Source of the DNA: Bacteroidota bacterium
GTDB lineage: Bacteria > Bacteroidota > Bacteroidia > B-17B0 > Aurantibacillaceae
Direction of reading: 5' to 3'
Assembly: GCA_021156365.1 (NCBI GenBank)
Contig: JAJNDK010000001.1
Location: 558,001-622,000 of the forward strand
DNA: 64,000 nucleotides
Under the pieces are notes generated by a model. That model saw only the letters and a program-made list of their open reading frames with translations, was not told the DNA's origin and ran no database searches. Shown in pieces: positions 51,759 to 60,191 of this stretch; the stretch's first letter is position 1, and the number at the start of each line of letters is the position of its first letter. Position numbers and translations under genes: made by a program.

Positions 51759-53339
51759 ATGACAGTAAAAGAAGAAATTGAACGCCGCCGTACCTTTGGT
51801 ATCATTGCCCATCCCGATGCAGGAAAAACCACCCTCACCGAAAAATTACTTTTATTCGGGGGGGCCATCCAGAGTGCAGGCGCTGTAAAATCCAACAAGA
51901 TCAAAAAATCCACTACTTCCGATTTCATGGAGATCGAGAAGCAGCGGGGGATCTCTGTTGCCACTTCCGTTATGGCTTTTGAATACCAGGGCAAAAAGAT
52001 CAATATCCTTGATACACCCGGTCACGAGGATTTCGCAGAAGATACCTACCGTACATTGACCGCCGTGGATAGTGTGATCATGGTGATCGACTGTGTGAAA
52101 GGTGTGGAACCTCAAACCCGCAAGCTGATCGAAGTGTGCCGGATGCGGAATACACCGGTGGTTACTTTCATCAACAAGATGGATCGCGAAGGACAAAATG
52201 CATTTGATCTCCTGGATGAAATTGAAAAAGAGCTGAAGATCCGTGTACGACCACTTGCCTGGCCTATCGGCATTGGCAAGTCGTTTAAAGGTGTTTACAA
52301 TTTATATGAACATAACCTGATCCTTTTCCAGGGTGATAAGAAATCGGTGATCGAAGAATACGTAAAGATCAATGATCTCAATGATGGTGAAATTGATAAA
52401 TTGATCGGTGTTGATTTTGCCAACCAGCTGCGTGCCGATATTGAATTGATCGACGGAGTGTACGATCCTTTTGATGTGGAAGCATACCGGGCAGGAAAAC
52501 TGAGTCCTGTATTTTTCGGAAGCGCTGTAAATAATTTCGGGATCAAGGAATTGCTCGATTCTTTTATTGAGTTCGCTCCTACTCCCATGCCGCGTGAAAC
52601 AGACGAAGGCATTATCGATCCGCTGGATCCTAAATTCAGCGGCTTCGTATTCAAGATCCACGCCAACTTAGATCCGAAACACAGGGATCGTATTGCATTC
52701 TTACGTATCTGTTCGGGTGTATTCGAGCGCAACAAATATTATTACCATGTACGGGATGGCAAACAGGTACGTTTCAGTAATCCTACCGCTTTTATGGCGC
52801 AGGACAAGCAGGTGATCGACGAAGCATTTCCCGGAGATATTGTAGGTCTTTATGACAGCGGCACTTTCAAGATCGCAGATACACTGACCGAGGGAAAGAA
52901 AATGAATTTCAAAGGCATTCCAAGTTTTTCGCCGGAGCTTTTCCGGTATGTAGAGAACCTGGATCCAATGAAAACAAAACAGCTGCAAAAAGGTTTGGAG
53001 CAATTGACAGATGAGGGTGTTGCCCAGCTCTTCACCAAAAAGACGGATGGGCGTAAGATCATTGGTACAGTTGGAGCACTCCAGTTTGAGGTGATCCAGT
53101 TCCGTTTGAAAGGTGAGTACAATGCCTCTTGCGGATATCAGCCTGTTCAGCTTTACAAGGCTTTGTGGATCAGCTGCGATGATGATAAAAAACTGGCAGC
53201 TTTTATTACCGACAAAGCCAATCATATTGCCAGCGATAAGGAAGGCCGGCCTGTGTTCCTTGCCGAATCCGCCTGGGCTCTGCAAATGGCACAGGAGAAA
53301 TTCCCGGATATACAATTCCATTTGAAGAGTGAGTTTTAA
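51759..53339 (+). CDS. prfC: Peptide chain release factor 3
   Basis: 526 residues, close to the Escherichia coli factor (529). A translational GTPase that recycles RF1/RF2 from the ribosome. G1 is [12 protein letters not shown], switch II is DTPGHEDF, and the NKMDR motif gives G4. It also has the C-terminal domains of the EF-G/RF3 type ([20 protein letters not shown]). The ATG at 51759 ([10 protein letters not shown]) is preferred to the TTG at 51720, which is part of the promoter region. Confidence 0.96.
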   Translation: MTVKEEIERRRTFGIIAHPDAGKTTLTEKLLLFGGAIQSAGAVKSNKIKKSTTSDFMEIEKQRGISVATSVMAFEYQGKKINILDTPGHEDFAEDTYRTLTAVDSVIMVIDCVKGVEPQTRKLIEVCRMRNTPVVTFINKMDREGQNAFDLLDEIEKELKIRVRPLAWPIGIGKSFKGVYNLYEHNLILFQGDKKSVIEEYVKINDLNDGEIDKLIGVDFANQLRADIELIDGVYDPFDVEAYRAGKLSPVFFGSAVNNFGIKELLDSFIEFAPTPMPRETDEGIIDPLDPKFSGFVFKIHANLDPKHRDRIAFLRICSGVFERNKYYYHVRDGKQVRFSNPTAFMAQDKQVIDEAFPGDIVGLYDSGTFKIADTLTEGKKMNFKGIPSFSPELFRYVENLDPMKTKQLQKGLEQLTDEGVAQLFTKKTDGRKIIGTVGALQFEVIQFRLKGEYNASCGYQPVQLYKALWISCDDDKKLAAFITDKANHIASDKEGRPVFLAESAWALQMAQEKFPDIQFHLKSEF

Positions 53340-53408
53340 GTTATTAGCTATTTCAAGTAACTACTTCTGCACCTGCAATAAACCCGAAAATCTTCCGTTT
53401 CAATACGG

Positions 53409-54212
53409 ATGTTTAAACGGATCTTCTTCTTTTTTTCAAAACCCTGGAACCTGGCTATTCTGAATGCTGTGCTGATCATGGCGGCTATCGTCACCAACAG
53501 TATTTACCAGGCTTTCTGCCGGCCTGTTACCTGGGCTGCTGTTGTACTTGCTCTTACTTTTTGTAATACGATCGTATATCCTCTTTTTCGTGAGCGTACG
53601 ATCCTTTTTTACATTTCCGGTTTTATAAGTGGTATTGCTACCGGTGTTTTTATCTACTGTATTTTCTTTCTTGAGCATATCAACTTCTTAGCATTGTTTC
53701 TCATACCCTTTTTTGGCCTCGGGCTCATTGCTTTCATTCCTCATTTTTTCACCTTACAGCTTGTTATAAAACACCTGGTGAAAAAAGACCGGCTGACACG
53801 TATTCTTTTTATTTCCGGGTTGGCGGTTTTCATTGCAGCAGGCGCTGTATTCGGAATACTCTATAAACAATCTCTCCGTGAAATGGAAACGTTCAAAAAA
53901 AACAATTTCACTTCACTGGATAAAAGTTTTATGAACGAAAAAATAGTAGGGATGTATTTTAAATACCATACGGAGTTTTGTGAATACGATGGCTGGAGAC
54001 CACCCTTGCATGATCCTGCTTTGGTGATCGGGCAATGGTTCAATGGCCGGGAAGATCCGCTAAGCAGTATCCCTTTTCACCGTCTTGAGCTTGCAAAACG
54101 GATACAACTTTATAAGGCCTGTTTCCCGGAAGAGCCCGTGAAGCTTGATTGCAGCTGTGCAAGCCAATATAGTTCAACGTATCACGGGGATCCCTTGTTT
54201 AAGCAGAAATAA
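53409..54212 (+). CDS. Multi-pass membrane protein of unknown function
   Basis: 267 residues. About five membrane segments in the first 165 residues (LAILNAVLIMAAIVTNSIY, WAAVVLALTFCNTIVYPLF, ILFYISGFISGIATGVFIYC, LFLIPFFGLGLIAFI, ILFISGLAVFIAAGAVFGIL) followed by a cytosolic or periplasmic domain of about 100 residues with several Cys (FKYHTEFCEYDGWRPPLHD, CSCASQ). No family recognised. It follows prfC by 69 bp. Confidence 0.65.
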   Translation: MFKRIFFFFSKPWNLAILNAVLIMAAIVTNSIYQAFCRPVTWAAVVLALTFCNTIVYPLFRERTILFYISGFISGIATGVFIYCIFFLEHINFLALFLIPFFGLGLIAFIPHFFTLQLVIKHLVKKDRLTRILFISGLAVFIAAGAVFGILYKQSLREMETFKKNNFTSLDKSFMNEKIVGMYFKYHTEFCEYDGWRPPLHDPALVIGQWFNGREDPLSSIPFHRLELAKRIQLYKACFPEEPVKLDCSCASQYSSTYHGDPLFKQK

Positions 54213-54247
54213 TATTTTCATCCGGACTGATTGGAGGATTTCCAGGC

Positions 54248-54276
54248 TTGCTTCATTAAAATACTTCGTATCTTTG
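54248..54276 (+). promoter_or_regulatory. Promoter of the T9SS endonuclease gene, placed for a leaderless mRNA
   Basis: TTG (54248-54250), 18 bp, TATCTTTG (54269-54276), exact TAnnTTTG. The ATG is at 54281, only 4 bases after the box, so the transcript would start at or next to the start codon. Confidence 0.65.
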
Positions 54277-54280
54277 TGTC

Positions 54281-55345
54281 ATGAAAAAAGCGGTGCTGTT
54301 CTTCCTGTGTATTCAAAGTTATGTGTGGGCGCAAATCCCTTCGGGTTATTATAATTCCGCACAGGGATTGACCGGGATACCATTAAGACAAGCGCTGCAC
54401 AACATTATCGACAATCATACTTCCATTTCCTATAATGCCCTTTGGACTGCCTACCAGACCACCGACAAAAAAACAAATGGAAAAGTATGGGATATGTATT
54501 CGGATATTCCTTCCGGAACACCTCCTTATCAATTTACGTTTATCAGTGATCAGTGTGGCAACTATGTAAATGAAGGAGATTGTTACAACCGCGAGCATGT
54601 ATGGCCACAGTCTGCCTTCAACAGCGATCCGCCGATGGTCTCCGATCTTTTTCACATCTATCCTACCGACGGAAAAGTGAATGGCATACGAAGCAATTAT
54701 GCCTTTGGCAATACCGGGACTACTGTTTATAATACAACGATGAACGGAAGTCAATTGGGGATCTGCGACAATTGCGGAGGTTTTTCAGGTGTGGCCTTCG
54801 AACCGATCGATGCTTACAAAGGTGATATAGCGCGTTCCATATTTTATATGAGCACACGGTATTATACCGAAGATGCTTCCTGGAATGCAGCTGCCTTTGC
54901 AAACAAGGCTGAACTATACCAGTGGGCAATCGACATACTCATTGGCTGGCATCACCTGGACCCGGTAAGCCAGAAAGAAACAGACCGCAACAACGATGTG
55001 TATGGCATACAGGATAACCGCAATCCTTATATCGATCATCCGGAGTGGGCGGACAGTGTTTTTCCTGCAACAGCTGTCGGCTTAAAAGAATCTGCGACTG
55101 CTCTTTCCTTCAGTTTGTATCCGAATCCATCTACCGGTTCTTTCCGTATTCATACCGATACCAATGGCGAAGAATATTCAGTAACACTGTTTAACAGTCT
55201 TGGAGAACAGGTGCTGAAAGAAAAATACGCTACTGCTGAGATCAGCCTGGAGCCGCTGCTTCCGGAAGGTATTTATCTGATCCGGATAGAAACAGCAAAC
55301 GGAAAAAGCAATACTGCAACATTCATCCGGGCGGCAGGAAACTGA
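54281..55345 (+). CDS. T9SS-secreted endonuclease I
   Basis: 354 residues. Signal peptide (MKKAVLFFLCIQSYVWAQ), Endonuclease_1 domain (about 20-260) with the characteristic NREHVWPQSAFN active-site block and GDIARSIFYMSTRYY, and a C-terminal sorting domain from about 275 (YPNPSTGSFRI, SLGEQVLKEKY, EGIYLIRIETANG). An exported DNase/RNase. It is the second secreted nuclease in the window (the other is at 25286), by a different route and fold. Confidence 0.92.
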   Translation: MKKAVLFFLCIQSYVWAQIPSGYYNSAQGLTGIPLRQALHNIIDNHTSISYNALWTAYQTTDKKTNGKVWDMYSDIPSGTPPYQFTFISDQCGNYVNEGDCYNREHVWPQSAFNSDPPMVSDLFHIYPTDGKVNGIRSNYAFGNTGTTVYNTTMNGSQLGICDNCGGFSGVAFEPIDAYKGDIARSIFYMSTRYYTEDASWNAAAFANKAELYQWAIDILIGWHHLDPVSQKETDRNNDVYGIQDNRNPYIDHPEWADSVFPATAVGLKESATALSFSLYPNPSTGSFRIHTDTNGEEYSVTLFNSLGEQVLKEKYATAEISLEPLLPEGIYLIRIETANGKSNTATFIRAAGN

Positions 55346-55352
55346 CCTGCCC

Positions 55353-55568
55353 CTACATCATCGGTGAATACGAACTCTTATCTCCCCATTTATACTGCGC
55401 CGCAACGGTAAGCGAAAAGATCAGCATATACACGGCAATGATCATTCCAGCTGTAAGCATCAGTATGCCTGTAACACCCATGCTATCGTTAAAAATAACG
55501 AAGAAGAAAGAAAAAAGGAGCAGCAGGATCATACTTGCCATCATCCCGATAAAAGAAAGAATTTTCAT
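55353..55568 (-). CDS. Small membrane protein
   Basis: 71 residues. Two hydrophobic segments (ILSFIGMMASMILLLLFSFFFVIF and ILMLTAGMIIAVYMLIFSLTVAA, each shown in part) and a short cytosolic tail (YKWGDKSSYSPMM). Function unknown. The ATG at 55568 (MKILSF) is preferred to one at 55592 because it puts the first membrane segment near the N-terminus. It lies upstream of no other gene on its strand in this stretch. Confidence 0.6.
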   Translation of the reverse strand: MKILSFIGMMASMILLLLFSFFFVIFNDSMGVTGILMLTAGMIIAVYMLIFSLTVAAQYKWGDKSSYSPMM

Positions 55569-55633
55569 GTGTTTAAATTTTTGGTAGTGCATCCGTTTGA
55601 TTCATTTCCATGCATTAGTGTTAAAAATGTAAA

Positions 55634-55752
55634 GCCGCGGATTTACACGGATTCCACAGATTTGATATGCTTTTAACTATGAAATAGTTGATGACTCCAC
55701 AAGCAGTTTTAATTCTTCAAATTGTATCTGCGAAATCTGTGCAATCTGCGGC
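55634..55752. repeat. Dispersed inverted repeat, copy B
   Basis: Arms GCCGCGGATTTACACGGATT (55634 onward) and AAATCTGTGCAATCTGCGGC (55733-55752) enclose about 80 bp. Wording such as CTGCGGC, AATCTGTG and CAGATTT is shared with copy A at 19866-20006. Confidence 0.7.
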
Positions 55753-55827
55753 GGTTTTTACACTAGCGGGTTTATTTATTGATCTATTAATTGTCTTCCA
55801 ATGGGGTCAATGCGCCTTGGCGCTATT

Positions 55828-56418
55828 CTATTCTGAAAATTGTTTGTTGATACGTTCAAATTCTGTTATCAATCCGTTGATCTCCGATTGTTGTTTTTTG
55901 ATAGTACGCGGGCGCAGATAAAACCAGCTAAAAGCGAACCAGGCAGCTGTGATAACATACACGGCTATTGCGCTCCCCCACTCCATCCGGATCGTGTATT
56001 CGATCATGTATAAAAAAACACCGGTGCAAAGGAAAATAAAATACAGGCTCATGATCACCCGGTGCATAAATTCCTGTTTTTGTTTTAAACGGATCAGCTG
56101 CTGCAGGTACGAGGTACTTGATACATCCGTGTTTTTTTTCAGGAGCAATTGCAGGCTGCCGGTGTTATAGACCACATTCATTACAATAGCCAGTATGGTC
56201 AGGCCGATGCCGATGGTGGTCGTAAGCATTTGTGGATGTGCGTAAAATGCGATCCAGCAGATGAAAGCCATGGTAGCAAGCATCAGCAGGCTAAGACCGA
56301 TCAGCTTGTTCCGCGTTTTATTTTTCAATGTCTTCGCTTTGGCGATAAGCTCATCGACAGAAGGCTCCGGCGCTGATTGTCCGTGCCACAGGTCCGAAAA
56401 GTTGATCTCAGTGCTCAT
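55828..56418 (-). CDS. Membrane protein downstream of the ECF sigma factor, probable anti-sigma
   Basis: 196 residues. A short N-terminal cytosolic part (INFSDLWHGQSAPEPSVDEL) is followed by four membrane segments in the next 130 residues and a charged C-terminal helix (KKQQSEINGLITEFERINKQ). It overlaps the sigma gene by 11 bp, so the two are translationally coupled, the usual position for an anti-sigma factor; it has no classical ZAS zinc motif, so the role is inferred. It is the last gene of the sigma operon. Confidence 0.65.
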   Translation of the reverse strand: MSTEINFSDLWHGQSAPEPSVDELIAKAKTLKNKTRNKLIGLSLLMLATMAFICWIAFYAHPQMLTTTIGIGLTILAIVMNVVYNTGSLQLLLKKNTDVSSTSYLQQLIRLKQKQEFMHRVIMSLYFIFLCTGVFLYMIEYTIRMEWGSAIAVYVITAAWFAFSWFYLRPRTIKKQQSEINGLITEFERINKQFSE

Positions 56419-56893
56419 GCTTCTTAAATTTCATTGTTAGTTTTTCTTTGATCCGGTGGATCTTCACACGCACATTGGCCTCAGAGATCCCAACGATCTG
56501 CGCTATTTCACTTTGCTTCACATTTTCCAGCTCCAGGGAAATAATGATACGATCCGTTTCACTCAGCTCCGAAATGCATTTGTACAAAAACCGGATCCGC
56601 TCTTCCTTCGATTCCTGGTACGCTTCGGGTTCCGCCTGCTCTTCCACCCGGAAAGGTAATTCGTTCTGTTGCGCGCGATTTTTCTTCTCCAGCTGCCGCA
56701 GACACTGGTTCGAAGCTATCCGAAAGATCCAGGTGCCAATAGCCGATTCATTCCGGAACTCCGGTAGTTTTTGCCAGACCGTTATAAATGTCTCCTGGGT
56801 AATGTCTTTGGCCCAGTCATGATCGTTCACATAACCCATGCATACACGGAAGATCTTCTGCCAATATTCTTTATAGATGCTTTCGAAGGTCAC
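56408..56893 (-). CDS. ECF-family RNA polymerase sigma factor
   Basis: 161 residues. Region 2 (KEYWQKIFRVCMGYVNDHDW, AKDITQETFITVWQKLPEF) and region 4 with helix-turn-helix (ELSETDRIIISLELENVKQS, IAQIVGISEANVRVKIHRIK) are complete. The start is GTG at 56893. It lies 34 bp downstream of the alpha/beta hydrolase and overlaps the membrane protein, so hydrolase, sigma and probable anti-sigma form one operon. Its likely promoter is the TGTAACA-N14-GTATC motif upstream of the hydrolase. Confidence 0.93.
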   Translation of the reverse strand: MTFESIYKEYWQKIFRVCMGYVNDHDWAKDITQETFITVWQKLPEFRNESAIGTWIFRIASNQCLRQLEKKNRAQQNELPFRVEEQAEPEAYQESKEERIRFLYKCISELSETDRIIISLELENVKQSEIAQIVGISEANVRVKIHRIKEKLTMKFKKHEH

Positions 56894-56927
56894 AGGCTCA
56901 ATTTAAGTTTAAGCGAATTTATAAACA

Positions 56928-57851
56928 CTATTTTATCCGGTTTTTCAGTGCCCCGATAAACTGCGTCTGCTGATCAATGAACACATTGTGCGAGCAATCA
57001 TCCAGGTACTTTACTTTATCAGCACCAATCAATGACTGAAGATCCTGAACCTGTTTTGCTGAATATAAACCATCATCCTTTCCATACAAGCCGAAGATAT
57101 TCATTTTTTTTACAAGCAGATTTTTGATAGCAGCTGTAAGATCCAGTGAGGTATAGTGTTCATTTGTCCAGAAACCCTGTGGAGCCTGGTAGGTCATTTG
57201 TCCGGCATATTTCCCCATCGAATCGGTTGCGAGGGTTTTGTACAGTGCCGTGGCCTCTTCGCTCCTGTTCTTCGGACTGTAAAAACCATTCTGCATCGCA
57301 TGTCCGAAACAATAGGATGCATACGGAATGGATTTTGGATCCATTTTTTCAATCATGCCGAGATACATCAGGTTCATCGTATCATTTTTTGCCAGGTACA
57401 ACTTTTTGGAAGACTCCCGGATCGTCAGGAACGTTTCCTGTAAAGCAACGGGGGCCCCGACTAAAATAACCGCACTTACCTGTTGAGGGAATTTCTCTGC
57501 ATATAGGGTGGCAACGATGCCTCCAAAGCTATGACCAATGAGGCCGGCCTGTTGGAGTCCATATTGTTTATAAACAGCGTTCAGGTCTGTAAATGTTTCT
57601 TCGAAAGTAAATTTCGCTTTTGCATCAGTAGAGCGCCCCTCCCCGCGCCTGTCGTAAACGATCACATAATACCCGGCATCGGCCAGCTTTTGTGCGCTGG
57701 TAACTTCGAAATTAGCACAGTTGTAGCCGGGGCCACCGTGCAGAAATATAAGGGCTTTGTTCTTTTTATCCCCGAAAGCCTTACTGTATAAAGTTTGTGC
57801 CGGTGCGGAGCTGATCACAAAAGCAATGATGAGTGTAAGAATGTTTTTCAT
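56928..57851 (-). CDS. Alpha/beta-hydrolase, first gene of the ECF operon
   Basis: 307 residues with a signal peptide (MKNILTLIIAFVISSAPAQ). Oxyanion block LIFLHGGPGYNCANFE, nucleophile elbow LIGHSFGGIVA and C-terminal catalytic His in CSHNVFIDQ match the prolyl-aminopeptidase/hydrolase family; the acid is expected in GLYGKDDGLYS. Substrate unknown; being exported, it may act on peptides, lipids or esters outside the cytosol. Its promoter is the putative ECF motif at 57871-57896. Confidence 0.85.
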   Translation of the reverse strand: MKNILTLIIAFVISSAPAQTLYSKAFGDKKNKALIFLHGGPGYNCANFEVTSAQKLADAGYYVIVYDRRGEGRSTDAKAKFTFEETFTDLNAVYKQYGLQQAGLIGHSFGGIVATLYAEKFPQQVSAVILVGAPVALQETFLTIRESSKKLYLAKNDTMNLMYLGMIEKMDPKSIPYASYCFGHAMQNGFYSPKNRSEEATALYKTLATDSMGKYAGQMTYQAPQGFWTNEHYTSLDLTAAIKNLLVKKMNIFGLYGKDDGLYSAKQVQDLQSLIGADKVKYLDDCSHNVFIDQQTQFIGALKNRIK

Positions 57852-57870
57852 TTGTTGTTTTTATTCTTTA

Positions 57871-57896
57871 GATACGGAGTATATAAAAATGTTACA
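57871..57896 (-). promoter_or_regulatory. Putative ECF-sigma promoter of the hydrolase/sigma operon
   Basis: Minus strand TGTAACA (57890-57896), 14 bp, GTATCTAAA (GTATC at 57871-57875). The same two words at identical spacing precede the 72-aa gene. No TAnnTTTG box is present. Confidence 0.65.
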
Positions 57897-57910
57897 GCAG
57901 CCTTAAAATT

Positions 57911-58129
57911 TTAACGGATAGCGTTAATTTTCAACTGAATACCCATAAGCCGCCGCTCGTTTGCCTGCACCTGCTCTTCCACATATTCTTCATAACATTT
58001 GCGTAAAGTGGATTTGGAACCGAAATCCAATTGCTCCAATAGGTATTTACGATACTGAAGCAGCCCTTTTTTCCTGGATTCAAGAAGCATCCTGTATAGT
58101 TCCAGGCAGATGGTGTTGAACGTTCTCAT
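57911..58129 (-). CDS. Small helical protein, second member of the ECF regulon
   Basis: 72 residues, strongly helical and charged (CLELYRMLLESRKKGLLQYR, LRKCYEEYVEEQVQANERRL). No family recognised. ATG at 58129 (MRTFNTI) is used; the longer frame begins with GTG inside the promoter. The putative ECF promoter at 58147-58172 has an 18-bp leader distance from GTATC to the ATG. Confidence 0.6.
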   Translation of the reverse strand: MRTFNTICLELYRMLLESRKKGLLQYRKYLLEQLDFGSKSTLRKCYEEYVEEQVQANERRLMGIQLKINAIR

Positions 58130-58146
58130 GTTGTTTTTTCTTTTTA

Positions 58147-58172
58147 GATACAACAACACACAAAATGTTACA
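58147..58172 (-). promoter_or_regulatory. Putative ECF-sigma promoter of the 72-aa gene
   Basis: Minus strand TGTAACA (58166-58172), 14 bp, GTATCTAAA (GTATC at 58147-58151). Identical in wording and spacing to the site at 57871. Confidence 0.65.
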
Positions 58173-58219
58173 ACATAAAGAAAGTATTTTCAAAAACACT
58201 GTAAAATAAGATCTTTGGG

Positions 58220-58849
58220 CTATTTCTTCCGGGCGAAAAAGAACATATCGGTCGACATACTTCCGTCATGCTTTTTATATTCCTGCCTTTTCAGCTCTGT
58301 CAGCTCAAAGCCGTTTGCTTTCAACTGCTGTTGCAGAAAATCAGCCGGGTGATAATACATATAACACTGGTCCTGCCCGTTGCTTGCCGTTTCGTACCCC
58401 GAATGATCACCTTCCATCGTGCTGAAATAGAAAACACCCCCGGCATTCAGCAAGCCCGCACAATCCCTGATGAGCTTCGCGCAATCCTCTTTCGAAATAT
58501 AAGGCATGCAAAAGCCACAGAAAACCGCATCGAAAGTCTCTTTCACTTTATCGATCTCCCTGCAATCCATCACTTCGAAGCGGGCCGTGGGATTATTGAC
58601 TTTAGCCAGCTCCACCATATTCGGCGCTATATCCGTTCCATAGATGCGGAAATCCTGACGTTTGGACAAAAGATACCGCGTCACATTTCCAGGACCGCAG
58701 GCGATCTCAAAAATGCCCGCACCCGGTTTCTCTACCAACTCACAAAAACGATCGTAGGTAGCCAGGTAGATATCAAGATCCATCATTTTATCCTGGTAGA
58801 CTTTTGCCAGCTTGTTCCAGGTATTGAAAGTGGTTTGGTGGGGATCCAT
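58220..58849 (-). CDS. Class I SAM-dependent methyltransferase
   Basis: 209 residues, cytosolic. Motif I (IFEIACGPGNVTRYLL), the acidic end of beta2 (YGTDIAPNMVELAK), motif with FEVMDCREID and the YISKEDCAKLIRDCAGLLNAGG block are those of a Rossmann-fold methyltransferase. Substrate not predictable. It is divergent from the FIST gene and shares that intergenic region, where a TATTTTCG lies on the minus strand at a suitable distance. Confidence 0.88.
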   Translation of the reverse strand: MDPHQTTFNTWNKLAKVYQDKMMDLDIYLATYDRFCELVEKPGAGIFEIACGPGNVTRYLLSKRQDFRIYGTDIAPNMVELAKVNNPTARFEVMDCREIDKVKETFDAVFCGFCMPYISKEDCAKLIRDCAGLLNAGGVFYFSTMEGDHSGYETASNGQDQCYMYYHPADFLQQQLKANGFELTELKRQEYKKHDGSMSTDMFFFARKK

Positions 58850-58978
58850 GTTTTGTATGTGCTAAAATTTGTTTCTTATCTGTCAGCTATCATCAGCCGG
58901 GCTTATGCGAAAATACATAAAATCTTACATCGCACAGATTTATCAGGAATCGGGAAAAAATATGCCTTTTATGTAGCC

Positions 58979-58986
58979 TAAATTTG
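58979..58986 (+). promoter_or_regulatory. -7 element of the FIST-kinase operon
   Basis: TAAATTTG, exact TAnnTTTG, with predicted start near 58990 and a leader of about 56 nt. The -33 box is weak. Confidence 0.45.
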
Positions 58987-59045
58987 TTTTGTGGACAGGC
59001 AGGAGGTATCCCGGTCTTTCAGTATACGAAACTTAAACGCTAATT

Positions 59046-60191
59046 ATGAAGATTTTACAAAAAAAATTCTCTGCAGCTAATGGCTGGGAAATAATAAGAG
59101 ACGATCATTTTGATCATAGCTTATGCACCATAGTATTTGCATTTGGCCACGGTGAATTACTTTCAGATGCCTCAATATATACTTCACTTCGAAGCAGTTT
59201 TCCTACGGCCGAAATACTATTGAATTCATCCTCAGGAGAAATAATCGATACACAGGTCAATGATGATACCGTATCATTAACTGCCATCCTGTTTGAGCGA
59301 ACACCTATTGCAGTCAGCACTATTCCTATTGAAAATGCTGAGAATAGCTTCAGCCAGGGAAAAGTCCTCGCCAGTCAACTTGATCATACAGGTCTGAAAC
59401 ATGTGATTGTGATTTCGGACGGGCAAAAAGTCAATGGCAGTGAGCTTGCGAGAGGAATGCAGGAAACATTGCCGGCAGGAGTTATCATCACGGGCGGACT
59501 GGCGGGTGATGGCGCCCGGTTTGAAAAAACGGTTGTCGGATTGAATAACGTACCTACCGAAGGACAGATTGTGGCAGTTGGTTTATATGGCGACCATATT
59601 CTTACCTCTTTCGGAAGCGTGGGCGGATGGGGACCTTTCGGACCTGAAAGGCTTATTACAAAATCCAGGGGAAATATCTTATATGAGCTGGATGGAAAGC
59701 CCGCCCTCAGTATCTACAAAAACTATTTAGGCGAATACGCCAACGACCTGCCCGGCTCCGGGTTGTTATTTCCATTAAGCATCCGTAACAATGGTTCGGA
59801 AAACGCATTGGTAAGAACGATCCTTTCCGTTAACGAGGAGAACAACAGCCTGACATTTGCAGGGAATATGCCTGAAGGGGCGTATGCAAGGCTTATGAAG
59901 GCTAATTTTAATAAATTGATCGAAGGTGCTTTCGATGCGGCGCAAAACAGTATGATCAATCTGACTCAAAAACCGGACCTGGCACTATTGATCAGCTGTG
60001 TCGGAAGAAAGCTTGTTCTTAACCAGCGGGTAGAAGAAGAAATAGAAGTCATAAGAGCCATTTATGGAAACGAGACCGCAATTGCCGGTTTTTATTCATA
60101 CGGCGAAATTTCCCCGTTTTTGAATTCAATAAAATGTGAGTTACATAACCAAACAATGACCGTAACAACCTTTACAGAAATAAACTTATGA
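59046..60191 (+). CDS. FIST-domain sensory protein
   Basis: 381 residues, cytosolic, no signal peptide. The FIST N domain covers about 30-220 (LCTIVFAFGHGELL, ITGGLAGDGARFEKTVV) and FIST C about 230-360 (ALSIYKNYLGEYANDLPG, ALLISCVGRKLVLNQR, AGFYSYGEISPF). FIST domains are thought to bind small ligands such as amino acids and to feed signal-transduction proteins. It overlaps the PAS kinase gene by 4 bp (ATGA), so it is the ligand-sensing partner of that kinase. Confidence 0.9.
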   Translation: MKILQKKFSAANGWEIIRDDHFDHSLCTIVFAFGHGELLSDASIYTSLRSSFPTAEILLNSSSGEIIDTQVNDDTVSLTAILFERTPIAVSTIPIENAENSFSQGKVLASQLDHTGLKHVIVISDGQKVNGSELARGMQETLPAGVIITGGLAGDGARFEKTVVGLNNVPTEGQIVAVGLYGDHILTSFGSVGGWGPFGPERLITKSRGNILYELDGKPALSIYKNYLGEYANDLPGSGLLFPLSIRNNGSENALVRTILSVNEENNSLTFAGNMPEGAYARLMKANFNKLIEGAFDAAQNSMINLTQKPDLALLISCVGRKLVLNQRVEEEIEVIRAIYGNETAIAGFYSYGEISPFLNSIKCELHNQTMTVTTFTEINL

